A DNA stretch of 64,000 nt, taken from Acinetobacter rudis (lineage in GTDB: Bacteria > Pseudomonadota > Gammaproteobacteria > Pseudomonadales > Moraxellaceae). The position numbers were made by a program, and so were the translations under genes. How positions within the stretch are numbered: position 1 is the stretch's first letter; the number at the start of each line of letters is the position of its first letter. The stretch spans positions 87,607-151,606 of the forward strand of contig NZ_JAVIDR010000006.1 of assembly GCF_031157835.1 (NCBI RefSeq), given 5' to 3'. Below are positions 8,567 through 23,526 of this stretch, in pieces. Below the pieces are notes generated by a model. That model searched no databases. It was not told the origin of the DNA and saw nothing but the letters and a program-made list of their open reading frames with translations.

Positions 8567-9322
8567 AAAAACCTCAATTAATATTTAATTGTCACTGGAT
8601 TATTGCTTAGTCATATTTCAGTCTTGAACACGACCCAATTTTTAGTTTTGTTGTGTCTCAACCTATAAAAAACACAGATTTAAAATTATGTATTAATCAT
8701 GTGTTCTAGTCAGATGATAATCACCAAAACAAGCACCATCAACAAAAATATTAAAAATAATTATTTAAAAACAACAATTTAATTCAAATCATTTCAGTCT
8801 GAATTATATTTTATCCTGCATAAATTAAGGCTTTTTTCATACATTTTTCTTAAATACAAATAGCCAAAACCACGAATAGAATGCCTTACAGAAAAAAAAT
8901 AAATAAATTATCAAACCAAACTTGTAGTACATAATTTAGTTTTTATTAATAAAAAATAATTAATCTCAGTTACAAAAATAAATTTCAATATATTATTAAA
9001 ACTTAATAATTATTATAAATTGAGTTATTTTATTAATTAAAAAGTTATATTTTTAATAAACCCATTTGCATTTCTTTTCATTTCTAAACATCAAAAATAA
9101 ATTTCAAAACATTAATGTATACATATTTTAAGGAAGGAATCTCTGGAAGTTAGATTCATTTCAAAAAGTTTGCTTTGTGTAATCCAAAGAATACTTCTTT
9201 TACAGCAATGAACTTATACTCGCTATTAGGCTTAATAAGGCTCATGAATGCTCTGAGTCTCATTGATATTGTTTCTGCTAATCAAATTAAAGATAAAAAG
9301 AATGAAATATCACTCAAATAAA
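8567..9322. other. Long AT-rich non-coding region upstream of ecpA
   Basis: About 750 bp with no convincing gene, strikingly AT-rich with many A- and T-tracts, notably 8930-9060. It must contain the ecpA promoter, but I cannot place it confidently. Such DNA is a typical target for H-NS-type silencing, known for the E. coli ecp promoter. A 37-codon reading frame at 9208-9321 has no ribosome site and is not called. Confidence 0.6.
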
Positions 9323-9359
9323 AAGGACCTAGCCCTGTAAATTACAGAGCTAGGTCCTT
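9323..9359 (-). terminator. ilvC intrinsic terminator
   Basis: AAGGACCTAGC pairs perfectly with GCTAGGTCCTT, and an inner CTGTAA/TTACAG stem extends the hairpin. A T-run follows on the minus strand. It lies about 75 nt beyond the ilvC stop and ends the ilvI-ilvH-ilvC operon. Confidence 0.85.
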
Positions 9360-9435
9360 GAAGCCTATTAAATAATATACTGACTTATAACAGCTCAGTG
9401 AATCATCTAGACTAGGCGTTTAACTAAGTAATAAC

Positions 9436-10983
<1,548 letters not shown>

Positions 10984-10987
<4 letters not shown>

Positions 10988-12711
10988 TCAGTACGCTCCC
11001 CTTTTGCTAACCACATATCACACATCGATTGACCAGCAATCAACATTGGATACACGTGTTCAGTACGGTCAACCATTACGTTGATAAATACACATTTATC
11101 ATTAATAGCCATTGCTTCAGCCAACTTAGACTCTAGCTCATCGGCATGATCAATCTGAATCCCGACGTGACCATATGCTTCCATCAGCTTAGGAAAGTCT
11201 GGTAAAGACTCTACATATGAACTTGAGTGTCGGCCTTCGTAGTTCATATCTTGCCACTGCTTAACCATTCCTAATGCACGGTTATTTAAGCACAAGATTT
11301 TCACGTTCAAACCATACTGTTTACAAGTTGAAAGCTCTTGAATACACATTTGAATTGAAGCTTCACCTGTAATACATACAACTTGCTGGTCTGGACAAGC
11401 CAGTTTAGCTGCCATGGCATAAGGCAAACCTACGCCCATAGTCCCTAAACCACCAGAGTTGATCCATTGGCGTGGACGTTTGTATTTATAATACATTGCC
11501 CCAAACATCTGATGTTGGCCAACGTCAGATGTAATAATGGCTTCACCTTCTGTCACTTTATATAGTGCTTCAACCACTTGTTGTGGCTTCATACCACCAT
11601 CAGCTGCTGGCTGATAACGCAGACCATGAACTTTACGCCACTCATTAATTTGCGCCCACCAGCTAGCAATAACTTCTGAATTTGGCTTAGAAACACCTAA
11701 TTGCTTCAACTGTGTCAACATTTCTTGTAGAACAGGTTCTACCGCACCCACAATCGGGATATGCGCCATAATTGTTTTTGAAATTGTAGCTGGGTCAACA
11801 TCAATATGAATGACCTTAGCATTTTGACAAAATTTAGCTGGATTATTTGTTACCCGATCGTCAAAACGTGCACCAATTGCCAAAATTACATCTGCATTAT
11901 GCATAGTCATATTGGCTTCATAAGTTCCATGCATCCCCAACATGCCCACAAACTGCGGATCATCTCCAGGGAAACCACCCAAGCCCATAAGCGTGTTGGT
12001 TACAGGGAAATTTAATAAGTGTGCCAATTCAGTTAATAAAGCAGAAGCATTACCTTGAACAACACCACCGCCAGTATAGATGACTGGGCGCTTGGCATGT
12101 AATAACTCTTCTACTGCTTTACGAATCTGCCCACTATGACCACGTGTTGGTGGCTGATAAGAACGCATTTTCACTTTTTCAGGATAGTGATAGGCAAACT
12201 TCTCATCAGGATTGGTCGCATTCTTTGGAATATCGATCACCACCGGACCTGGACGACCACTTGAGGCAATATAAAATGCCTTTTTGATCATTGCAGGAAT
12301 TTCGCTTGCATGGCGAACTTGGAAACTGTGCTTAACGATTGGGCGTGAAATGCCGACCATGTCGGTTTCTTGGAATGCATCTTCACCAATCAAATGCGTT
12401 GCGACCTGACCAGACAGAATAACCATCGGAATGGAATCCATATAAGCTGTCGCAATAGGTGTTACAGTGTTGGTCGCACCTGGACCTGAAGTCACAAGGA
12501 CCACACCAGTTTTACCAGTAACACGCGAATAAGCATCTGCCATATGACCAGCAGCTTGCTCATGGCGCACGAGATAGTGATTAATTTTGTCTTGTTGAAA
12601 TAGCGCGTCATAAATATGTAATACAGCACCGCCTGGATAACCAAAAACGTGCTCAACGCCCTCGTCCGCCAAAGCGCGAACGAGCATTTCACCACCAGAT
12701 AGAAGTTCCAA
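10984..12711 (-). CDS. ilvI: Acetolactate synthase large (catalytic) subunit
   Basis: ThDP-dependent condensation of pyruvate with pyruvate or 2-oxobutyrate, first common step of Val/Leu/Ile synthesis. The 575-aa protein begins at a TTG (12709-12711) with AGGG about 9 nt upstream. That start gives the usual N-terminus [20 protein letters not shown]. Catalytic Glu51 lies in [15 protein letters not shown]. The FAD-binding middle domain includes [14 protein letters not shown] (278-290). The C-terminal ThDP/Mg motif is unusual: it reads TGEASIQM (448-455), where I expect GEG or GDG, followed by CLNN. First gene of ilvIHC. Confidence 0.96.
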
Positions 12712-15935
<3,224 letters not shown>

Positions 15936-15973
15936 TTCTAATTAAACTGCTTTAAACTGTGATCAACTAATAT

Positions 15974-15997
15974 AAGTCTCATCTACGGATGGGACTT
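15974..15997 (+). terminator. Hairpin after leuS
   Basis: AAGTCTCATC and GATGGGACTT form a 10-bp stem (one G-U pair) with a TACG tetraloop, followed by a short T-run. It lies between leuS and lptE and may reduce read-through. Confidence 0.45.
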
Positions 15998-16028
15998 TTA
16001 ACTTGATATATTCTCATGGGAAATAAGC

Positions 16029-16562
16029 ATGCACTTGATCCAACGAATTGCTGCAATTACGTTAACACTCGGCTTAAGTGCGGGTTTGGTTGGTTGTGGC
16101 TTTCATCTAAAAGGCACAAATCCAACTGTAGTCCCAGTGGCCTATAATAAATTACAACTCGCAATGCCCAATAATAGCAACACTCAAGAATTAGAAAAAA
16201 AATTGAGCATGTATCTCACTGCTGCTGGTGTTCAAATGAGTAACTCCAGTGATGCTTATGTATTACGTATTTTAGATTATAGCCCTCGCCGTTTAGAGCT
16301 GAATGGTAAATTGGTTGAAACTTTACTTCGCTTAAATGTCACTTTCCAAATTGAAGACCAGCAAGGCCATGCTTTAACTGCACCAAGAACTTTAACAGCG
16401 ACACGTTCATACCAATACGATGTTGCTACTGTAAATACAGATGACCAAGAAAATCGTTATTTGAGTCAAATTTTAGTCGATGATCTTGCTCAACAAATTA
16501 CACGCCAGATTTCTTCAAATCGATTACCTAAAGCACCTGTAGCTTCTACTGAAGCACAATAG
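16029..16562 (+). CDS. lptE: LPS-assembly lipoprotein LptE
   Basis: Outer-membrane lipoprotein that plugs the LptD barrel for delivery of LPS or LOS to the cell surface. The 177-aa protein has a lipoprotein signal peptide with lipobox GLVGC (Cys23), followed directly by GFHLKG, a family hallmark. The rest is a compact alpha/beta domain, consistent with LptE. The gene lies between leuS and holA, the conserved gammaproteobacterial context, and ends 12 nt before holA. The C-terminal tail is short and polar. Confidence 0.94.
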   Translation: MHLIQRIAAITLTLGLSAGLVGCGFHLKGTNPTVVPVAYNKLQLAMPNNSNTQELEKKLSMYLTAAGVQMSNSSDAYVLRILDYSPRRLELNGKLVETLLRLNVTFQIEDQQGHALTAPRTLTATRSYQYDVATVNTDDQENRYLSQILVDDLAQQITRQISSNRLPKAPVASTEAQ

Positions 16563-16574
16563 CAGACAGGCTTT

Positions 16575-17561
16575 ATGAAGATAGACTATTTACAAGCCCT
16601 AAAACGTGCTCCAGAAGCACGAGGTGTTTGGTTGATACATGGACAAGAACCGTTATTAGAGCAAAACCTACTAGCAACGTTTCGTCAACATTGGCAAAGC
16701 CAAGATATTGAACGTCAGCGTTTTGACCTCAACAATGTCAGTGAGTGGAAAAATGTTTTTGTTGCACTCAATAGTCTATCTTTATTTTCCTCTCAACTCG
16801 CAGTTGAGGTACATGGCAATATTAAGCCGGATGCCCAATCACTCAAGCAACTCAAACACTTTATTCAGCACAATCAAGATAATTTACTCTTGATTGCCAT
16901 GCCCAAGCAGGATGCCAGCAGCCTCAAATCTAGTTTCATTCAGACAGTAGAAGCAAATGGTGTTTTAGTTACGCTTGCAGCAAATGCTGCTAATGATCGT
17001 TTAAATATATTAAAAGTTGAGGCTGAACAACTCAACATTCAGCTTGATCGTGATGCTTGGCAGTGGTTAGAACAACATCATGAACATAACTTACTTGCTG
17101 CTAAAAATAGCTTAATGCGTGTAGCGGATACTTTCCCCGATGCTCAACTCATTCAAATAGACCATTTACAGCAATGTCTGCAAGATCAATCGCGTTATAG
17201 TAGTTTTGACCTCAGTGATGCATTAATTACTGGTAATTTTGCTCAATCTATTAAAATCCTGCACTATTTACTTGAGTCAGGTGAGGCATCTAGCCTGATT
17301 TTATGGACCGTAAGTAAAGAAATGCGTTTGTTAATGCAACTCTTTGAACAACCACAAAATGCTTTACAGTTGGGAATTTGGAAAAATAAAGTTCCACTTT
17401 ACCAACAAGCACTACGCCGCTTCCAACCCCAACAATTTCTCACCTGGCCAACATTATTACGACGTGTTGATGCAGCCATTAAAGGTATGAGTGTGGAAAA
17501 TCCAGAACATGTCTTACAGCTTTGCGTTGCGCAACTCTGTAATCAAACATTGTTTAAATGA
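16575..17561 (+). CDS. holA: DNA polymerase III subunit delta
   Basis: Delta subunit of the clamp loader; opens the beta clamp. The 328-aa protein has the N-terminal pattern VWLIHGQEPLLEQNLLATFR (18-37), typical of HolA, then AAA-like domains without a functional Walker A, and the C-terminal collar domain (SLILWTVSKEMRLLMQL, about 238-254). The gene is 12 nt after lptE and is probably co-transcribed. Length is close to the E. coli protein (343 aa). Confidence 0.95.
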   Translation: MKIDYLQALKRAPEARGVWLIHGQEPLLEQNLLATFRQHWQSQDIERQRFDLNNVSEWKNVFVALNSLSLFSSQLAVEVHGNIKPDAQSLKQLKHFIQHNQDNLLLIAMPKQDASSLKSSFIQTVEANGVLVTLAANAANDRLNILKVEAEQLNIQLDRDAWQWLEQHHEHNLLAAKNSLMRVADTFPDAQLIQIDHLQQCLQDQSRYSSFDLSDALITGNFAQSIKILHYLLESGEASSLILWTVSKEMRLLMQLFEQPQNALQLGIWKNKVPLYQQALRRFQPQQFLTWPTLLRRVDAAIKGMSVENPEHVLQLCVAQLCNQTLFK

Positions 17562-17640
17562 TAATTTTTCGCATTTTTGATGCCCAAGCATCCAATCTAT
17601 AGTAAAAATTCACCTTTTATCCTAAATTGAGCTCTATAAT

Positions 17641-19014
17641 TTGTTCAATTTTCAGATAAATCGCCCCAAGATCCCTATGCCAAAAATAAAACCGATCAAA
17701 GCTCTGATCATTTTAATCTGTATTGCTCTCATTGCTGCTCTCGCTTGGTCATACTTCAAACCGCAACAAAAACAACCTGACTACATTAGTAGCGAAGTTA
17801 CAACCGCAGATTTAGAAGATTCTGTACTTGCAACAGGTACGCTACAAGCTGCGCAAATCGTCAGCGTTGGTGCCCAAGTATCGGGGCAGGTCAAAAAAAT
17901 GTATGTCAAACTTGGTGATGAAGTTAAACAAGGCCAACTGATTGCACAAATTGACTCTGTACCACAGCAAAACGAGTTTAAAACAGCTGAAGCCAGTATT
18001 AAAAATCAAAAAGCACAATTGGCAATTAAAATTGCAAATTTAGCCAAAGTCGAAGCGGAATATAAACGACAAAGTAATATGTATAGCCAAGATGCGACAT
18101 CACGTGCGGAATACGAAGCAGCCTTAGCAGCATTTAAAACAGCACAAGCAGATATTGCAGCTAGCAATGCACAAATTGAACAATCTTATTTAACACTAGC
18201 AACAACCAAAGAAAAATTAGGTTATACCAGTATTGTTGCACCAATCAGTGGAACAGTTGTTGCTATCGTGACTGAAGAAGGTCAAACCGTAAACTCGAAT
18301 CAAACGGCACCAACGATTGTAAAACTCGCCAAACTTGACACAATGACTATTAAGGCACAAATTTCTGAAGCGGATGTAATGCGTGTTCATCAAGGCCAAA
18401 AAGTTTACTTTACAACTTTAGGTGACAGTGAAAATAAACGTTATGCAACTTTACGTCAGATTGAGCCAGCACCTGATTCAATTAACAACGATACAAAAAC
18501 AACCACCACAAGTAATTCGAGCAGTAATGCAATTTACTATAATGCCCTATTTGATGTGCCTAACACTGACGGTAAATTACGCATTGATATGACTGCACAG
18601 GTTTATATTATTTTAGCCGAAGCAAAAAATGCACTTACAGTACCATCAGCTGCGTTACAAACCTCAGCACGTGGTTCTCGTCGTACGAATGCAGCATCTG
18701 CTCCTGATGCAGGCGATAAAAAATCACGCAATAAAGATGGCAAAGAAAATGATGCTAGCCAACGTCCAAAACTTCTAGAACTCACAGCTGATGAAAAAGC
18801 ACTCATCAAACAGAATAAAGCATCGCTTGCCATGGTTCGAGTTTTAAATGACCAAGGTGAGATGAGTCGTCAACAAGTTTTAGTGGGTTTAAACAACCGT
18901 ATCAATGCACAAATTTTACGCGGCTTAAAACCTGGACAAAAAATCGTTATTGCAGATGGTTCGGATGCTTCAAATGATTCAGCCAAACGCCGTGGTGGAT
19001 CAGTGAGAATCTAA
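17641..19014 (+). CDS. macA: MacA-type periplasmic adaptor of a tripartite efflux pump
   Basis: Membrane-fusion protein linking the MacB ABC transporter to an outer-membrane channel; exports macrolides and peptides in characterised homologues. The 457 aa include a membrane anchor (LIILICIALIAALAWSYF, about 27-44), a lipoyl half-motif (VSGQVKKMYVKLGDEVKQGQ), a coiled-coil hairpin (about 115-190) and a beta-barrel. Between about residues 341 and 385 there is a charged low-complexity insert (SRNKDGKENDASQRP). The start is uncertain: TTG at 17641 or, perhaps better, ATG at 17677. It is followed immediately by macB. Confidence 0.9.
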   Translation: MFNFQINRPKIPMPKIKPIKALIILICIALIAALAWSYFKPQQKQPDYISSEVTTADLEDSVLATGTLQAAQIVSVGAQVSGQVKKMYVKLGDEVKQGQLIAQIDSVPQQNEFKTAEASIKNQKAQLAIKIANLAKVEAEYKRQSNMYSQDATSRAEYEAALAAFKTAQADIAASNAQIEQSYLTLATTKEKLGYTSIVAPISGTVVAIVTEEGQTVNSNQTAPTIVKLAKLDTMTIKAQISEADVMRVHQGQKVYFTTLGDSENKRYATLRQIEPAPDSINNDTKTTTTSNSSSNAIYYNALFDVPNTDGKLRIDMTAQVYIILAEAKNALTVPSAALQTSARGSRRTNAASAPDAGDKKSRNKDGKENDASQRPKLLELTADEKALIKQNKASLAMVRVLNDQGEMSRQQVLVGLNNRINAQILRGLKPGQKIVIADGSDASNDSAKRRGGSVRI

Positions 19015-19016
19015 AC

Positions 19017-20993
19017 ATGAGTGAACAACAGGCATTACTCGAGGTCAAACAGCTGACACGTGAGTTTCCTGCTGGCGAAAGCACTGTGCAGATTCTCAAA
19101 AGTATTGATCTTAAAATTTACCAAGGCGAACTGGTTGCTATTGTTGGTCAGTCAGGCTCTGGTAAGTCGACCCTAATGAACATCTTAGGATGTTTAGACC
19201 GACCAAGTTCTGGCAGTTATCAAGTCAATGGGCGAGAAACCCGTGAACTTGAACCTGATGAGCTAGCAAAATTACGTCGTGAATATTTTGGTTTTATCTT
19301 CCAGCGTTACCACTTACTTGGTGATCTTAGTGCTGCAGGTAATGTCGAAGTTCCTGCTATTTATGCTGGAGTTGAAGCCAGTGTACGCCAACAACGTGCC
19401 AAACAGTTACTTACAGAACTGGGGATTGGAGACAAAACACAAAACCGTCCAAGTCAACTCTCTGGTGGTCAACAACAACGTGTATCTATTGCCCGTGCCC
19501 TAATCAATGGTGGAGACGTTATTTTAGCCGATGAGCCTACAGGAGCTTTGGATAAAAATAGCGGGATTGAGGTCATGCGTATTTTGCGTGAACTCAATGC
19601 CTTAGGGCATACCATTATTTTGGTAACACACGATATTAATGTTGCTAAAAACGCAACACGTATTATTGAAATCAGTGATGGCCGTATTATCTCTGATCAA
19701 GCAAATGTTCCTGAGCAAGAAGCTGTTGCCCCTTTAGGTCACGAAAGTAAGACCCAACGACAACAGAAGAAATCTTCAGCTTGGCGTTCGGTGATTGACC
19801 GTTTTGCAGAAGCATTTCGCATGGCCCTCTTGGCGATGAACGCACATCGAATGCGTACCTTTTTAACCATGCTCGGGATTATTATCGGGATTGCCTCGGT
19901 TGTATCGGTAGTCGCACTAGGTAAAGGATCACAGCAACAGATATTGGAAAATATTAGTAGCTTAGGAACAAACACCATTACCATATTTCAGGGACGGGGC
20001 TTTGGTGACAACTCCAAAACAGCACAAGCCAAAACCCTCATTCCAGCGGATGCAGAAGCCCTCGCCTTACAACCCTATGTGGATGGTATTAGCCCATCTG
20101 CAAATAGCAATGTCACTGCACGCTTTAAAGATATTGAAGCTGCAACCACAGTAAATGGTGTGAGTGAAGATTATTTCTATGTCAGAGGTATGCAGTTTAG
20201 TGAAGGACAAGCCTTTGATAAACAAAGTGTCCGTGTAATGGCTCAAGACGTCGTCATTGACTCAAATACTAAAGATAAATTTTTCCCTGATGGTCAAGAC
20301 CCACTAGGCGAAGTTATTTTACTTGGAAGCGTACCCAGCCGTATCATCGGTGTCATTGATGTACAAAAAGGCATGTTTAACTCAGATAGTCTTAATGTCT
20401 ATCTTCCTTACTCTACCGTACTGAGTCGTATGCTTGGGCAAGCCAATGTGCGTAGTATTATTGTTCGAATTAAAGATCAATATTCGAGTACAGCAGCTGA
20501 AAACGCAATTTTAAATCTACTTGAACAACGTCATGGCAATCTTGACGTATTTACCCAAAACTCAGATAGCATCCGTGAAACCATTGAACAAACCACAGCA
20601 ACAATGACCCTATTGGTTTCTGCAATTGCCGTCATTTCATTGGTCGTCGGTGGTATTGGGGTTATGAATATTATGCTAGTTTCCGTCACTGAGCGTACAC
20701 AAGAAATTGGTGTACGTATGGCAGTAGGTGCTAGACAAAGTGATATCTTACAACAATTCCTCATTGAAGCTATTTTGGTTTGTCTATTAGGTGGTGTACT
20801 CGGTGTCTTACTCTCTTTAGGGATTGGACAAGTGGTTGAACATTTTGCCAAGGGCACGTTACAAATGGCCTATTCAACTACATCTATTGTGGCTGCTTTT
20901 GTCTGCTCAACATTAATTGGTATCGTTTTTGGCTTTATTCCAGCTCGAAATGCGGCTCAGTTAGACCCAGTTGATGCACTATCAAGAGAATAA
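19017..20993 (+). CDS. macB: MacB-type ABC transporter (ATPase fused to permease)
   Basis: Inner-membrane ATPase-permease that powers a MacAB-TolC-like pump by mechanotransmission. In the 658 aa, the N-terminal ATPase has Walker A GQSGSGKST (44-52), signature LSGGQQQR (148-155), Walker B VILADEP (168-174) and H-loop VTHD. Then comes a transmembrane segment near 278-298 (FLTMLGIIIGIASVVSVVAL), a large periplasmic domain, and three C-terminal membrane helices with the FtsX/MacB motif MLVSVTERTQEIGVRMAVGA. It starts 2 nt after macA, so the two are translationally linked. Confidence 0.95.
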   Translation: MSEQQALLEVKQLTREFPAGESTVQILKSIDLKIYQGELVAIVGQSGSGKSTLMNILGCLDRPSSGSYQVNGRETRELEPDELAKLRREYFGFIFQRYHLLGDLSAAGNVEVPAIYAGVEASVRQQRAKQLLTELGIGDKTQNRPSQLSGGQQQRVSIARALINGGDVILADEPTGALDKNSGIEVMRILRELNALGHTIILVTHDINVAKNATRIIEISDGRIISDQANVPEQEAVAPLGHESKTQRQQKKSSAWRSVIDRFAEAFRMALLAMNAHRMRTFLTMLGIIIGIASVVSVVALGKGSQQQILENISSLGTNTITIFQGRGFGDNSKTAQAKTLIPADAEALALQPYVDGISPSANSNVTARFKDIEAATTVNGVSEDYFYVRGMQFSEGQAFDKQSVRVMAQDVVIDSNTKDKFFPDGQDPLGEVILLGSVPSRIIGVIDVQKGMFNSDSLNVYLPYSTVLSRMLGQANVRSIIVRIKDQYSSTAAENAILNLLEQRHGNLDVFTQNSDSIRETIEQTTATMTLLVSAIAVISLVVGGIGVMNIMLVSVTERTQEIGVRMAVGARQSDILQQFLIEAILVCLLGGVLGVLLSLGIGQVVEHFAKGTLQMAYSTTSIVAAFVCSTLIGIVFGFIPARNAAQLDPVDALSRE

Positions 20994-21007
20994 CAAGGAA
21001 AATACAC

Positions 21008-22438
21008 ATGCAGCGTCATTTTAAACCCTTATTGAGTATTGCCTTACTGAGTCAATTGCTTATTGGCTGTAGTGCGATGGTAAAAACACCATATCAAGCA
21101 CCTGCAGTTAGTGTCCCAAGTGAGTTTGCCAATCGAAATGAGCAAGGCCTACAAAGCTCAGCTTATGCGGATCAATGGTGGACACTTTTTCAAGATCAAC
21201 AACTTAACCAACTGGTACAACGTGTTATTGAGCGCAATGCCGATCTTGCCATCGCAGGTATTAACTTACAACAAGCTTGGCTACAAGCAGGTCTTGCAAC
21301 CGATAAACAAGGTATTCGAATTGGTAATGCCAGTGTTGGATTAGGCCATCAATTTGAGCTTGATGGTTCTGGGCATCGTGATACTGGAATTAATATTGGC
21401 TATCCACAGCTTAGTTATGAAATTGATTTGTTTGGGAAACTTGCCAATCAAACTGAAGCCGCAAAATGGGCTGCTGTTGCAACAGAAGCAGATTTACAAG
21501 CGACAGCTCAAACGCTGATTGCCACAACGGCAACATTGTACTGGCAGCTTGGTTATTATCATGAAAGTGATGCAACGGCGCGACAAAGCTTAGCCACAAC
21601 TGAAAAACTCTATCAGTTGGTCAACAACCAATATAAAAATGGTGCTGTTTCAGGGCTTGATCTTGCTCAAGCTGCACAGGCTGTACAAAGTCAGAAAGCC
21701 AATTTAAGTCAAATTCAGCAAAAGCTAGTGCAAACGCGTACTGCCTTAGCTGCACTACTACAAATTCCAGTACAACAGCTCAACATTCAAGAACCGCAGC
21801 GTCTTCCTCAAGCGACTTTACCAGTCATTGCTGCTGGACTCCCTGCTGAAATCTTGGCACGTCGACCAGACCTGCGAGCAGCTGAACTTCGTTTGAAACA
21901 AGCACTTTCGAATAAAGATGCAGTAAAAGCCAGTTATTATCCTTCAATTAGTTTAACTGGCACGCTCAGTACAGGTGTTGGTATTGGAAGCAGTACATCT
22001 CTGACGAATGTATTAAAAAATCCAGTGGCAACTTTAGGTGCAGGCTTAACACTTCCCTTCTTGCAATACAATGATATGAAAAAGAATATCAACATTAGCA
22101 AGTTAGACTATGAAAAGGCTATTGTACAATATCGGAAAACGCTCTATCAGGCATTTGCGGATACTGAAAATGCACTTTCTGCCCAAAACCAACTGGCCAT
22201 ACAAGTCGCAGCACAACAGCGTAATCTTGACTTGGCAATTAAAACCGAATATCTAACCGAAGTGCGTTATAAAAATGGTGCAATTCCGCTAAAAAATTTA
22301 CTTGATGCACAAACCACAACACGTAATGCACGTTTATCACTGGTTGAATTAAAGCAAAGCCAATACAGTGCTTATGTCACCTTAATGCAAGCTCTCGGCG
22401 GTAGTCCAATCACTCAGCTACCTAAAGCAGTCTCTTAA
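21008..22438 (+). CDS. Outer-membrane efflux lipoprotein (NodT/OprM family)
   Basis: TolC-like outer-membrane channel of the adjacent MacAB pump. The 476-aa protein has a lipoprotein signal with lipobox LLIGC (Cys21), unlike E. coli TolC, placing it in the NodT/OprM branch. Two OEP repeats are visible: the first around WWTLFQDQQLNQLVQRVIE to about 230, the second from LPAEILARRPDLRAAELRLK (about 280) with YPSISLTGTLSTG and the C-terminal GAIPLKNLLDAQ. It lies 14 nt after macB, so adaptor, transporter and channel form one operon. A strong terminator follows. Confidence 0.93.
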   Translation: MQRHFKPLLSIALLSQLLIGCSAMVKTPYQAPAVSVPSEFANRNEQGLQSSAYADQWWTLFQDQQLNQLVQRVIERNADLAIAGINLQQAWLQAGLATDKQGIRIGNASVGLGHQFELDGSGHRDTGINIGYPQLSYEIDLFGKLANQTEAAKWAAVATEADLQATAQTLIATTATLYWQLGYYHESDATARQSLATTEKLYQLVNNQYKNGAVSGLDLAQAAQAVQSQKANLSQIQQKLVQTRTALAALLQIPVQQLNIQEPQRLPQATLPVIAAGLPAEILARRPDLRAAELRLKQALSNKDAVKASYYPSISLTGTLSTGVGIGSSTSLTNVLKNPVATLGAGLTLPFLQYNDMKKNINISKLDYEKAIVQYRKTLYQAFADTENALSAQNQLAIQVAAQQRNLDLAIKTEYLTEVRYKNGAIPLKNLLDAQTTTRNARLSLVELKQSQYSAYVTLMQALGGSPITQLPKAVS

Positions 22439-22452
22439 ACACCATTCAAGAC

Positions 22453-22484
22453 AAAAAAAATCAGCACAATGTGCTGATTTTTTT
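22453..22484. terminator. Bidirectional terminator between the efflux operon and fabI
   Basis: AAATCAGCAC and GTGCTGATTT flank a 3-nt loop, with an A-run on the left and a T-run on the right. This is a classic two-way intrinsic terminator for convergent genes. Confidence 0.92.
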
Positions 22485-22495
22485 GTTATGTAGGC

Positions 22496-23299
22496 TTATT
22501 CACCCATCATCAACTCTGGACTCATGCCCACAGTATTGAAACCTGCATCAACATACAAAATTTCACCTGTAATGCCATTTGCCCACGGCGAGCAAAGGAA
22601 TAATGCCGCATTACCTACATCTTCAATAGTAACATTGCGTTTAAGCGGTGCAGTTTTCTCATTAGCATCCAACATCTTACGGAAAGATTTAATACCTGAT
22701 GCAGCTAAAGTACGGATTGGGCCTGCAGAAATTGCATTTACACGAATACCCTCTTCACCCAAACTAGAAGCCAAGTAACGCACACCAGCTTCAAGTGATG
22801 CTTTCGCTAGACCCATAACGTTGTAGTTTGGCAATACACGTTCAGAACCTTGGTAAGTCAAAGTTAATAGACAACCTTGGCGAGCAAGTAATAATGGTTT
22901 TGCTGCTCGTGCCATCGCAATAAAGCTATATGCACTGATGTCATGTGCAATACGGAAGCCTTCACGATCAGTAACTTGAGTAAAGTCACCATCTAAAGTA
23001 TGGGCTGGTGCAAAGCCAATTGAATGTACTACACCATCCAAACCATCCCAATGTTCAGCCAAAGAAGCAAAAGCTTGATCAATATCAGCATCAACAGCAA
23101 CATCACAAGGAAAAACTAAAGTTGAACCAAACTGTGCTGCAAACTCATCTACACGTTTTTTTAATTTTTCATTTGGATAAGTAAAAGCAAGTTCAGCGCC
23201 TTCACGATGTAACGCCTGTGCAATACCAAAAGCAATTGAAAGTTTGCTTGCGATACCAGCAATAAGAAAACGTTTACCTGCTAAAAGTCCTTGTGCCAT
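22496..23299 (-). CDS. fabI: Enoyl-[acyl-carrier-protein] reductase (NADH) FabI
   Basis: Last step of each fatty-acid elongation cycle; also the triclosan target. The 267-aa SDR protein has the FabI nucleotide-binding pattern [18 protein letters not shown] (13-30), HSIGFAP (92-98), and the catalytic Tyr-X6-Lys in [13 protein letters not shown] (Tyr159, Lys166), with the second Tyr of LTLTYQG (Tyr149). The C-terminal [15 protein letters not shown] is conserved. Single gene, convergent with the efflux operon and divergent from the two-component genes. Confidence 0.97.
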   Translation of the reverse strand: MAQGLLAGKRFLIAGIASKLSIAFGIAQALHREGAELAFTYPNEKLKKRVDEFAAQFGSTLVFPCDVAVDADIDQAFASLAEHWDGLDGVVHSIGFAPAHTLDGDFTQVTDREGFRIAHDISAYSFIAMARAAKPLLLARQGCLLTLTYQGSERVLPNYNVMGLAKASLEAGVRYLASSLGEEGIRVNAISAGPIRTLAASGIKSFRKMLDANEKTAPLKRNVTIEDVGNAALFLCSPWANGITGEILYVDAGFNTVGMSPELMMGE

Positions 23300-23526
23300 A
23301 TTTATTTACTCAAATTTAATTTGCCTCATGATGCCAAGTTTAGAAAAAATTCGAAATTGCATAATGCATCTTTTTTAAAAATTAGCTGATTTTTTTCTGA
23401 TTATGGCCTAAAACTAGGCAATACAGCTATTATGAACTTTAAACAATACGAATCCCCAGTTATAGGTATATTCACAATAGTATTTATCAGGCAAATTAAT
23501 ACATAGAATGATGTGAGAGTGAAGTT

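Noticed and set aside
9208..9321. A 37-codon plus-strand frame upstream of ecpA
   Set aside because: No ribosome site, no recognisable family, and it runs into the ilvC terminator.
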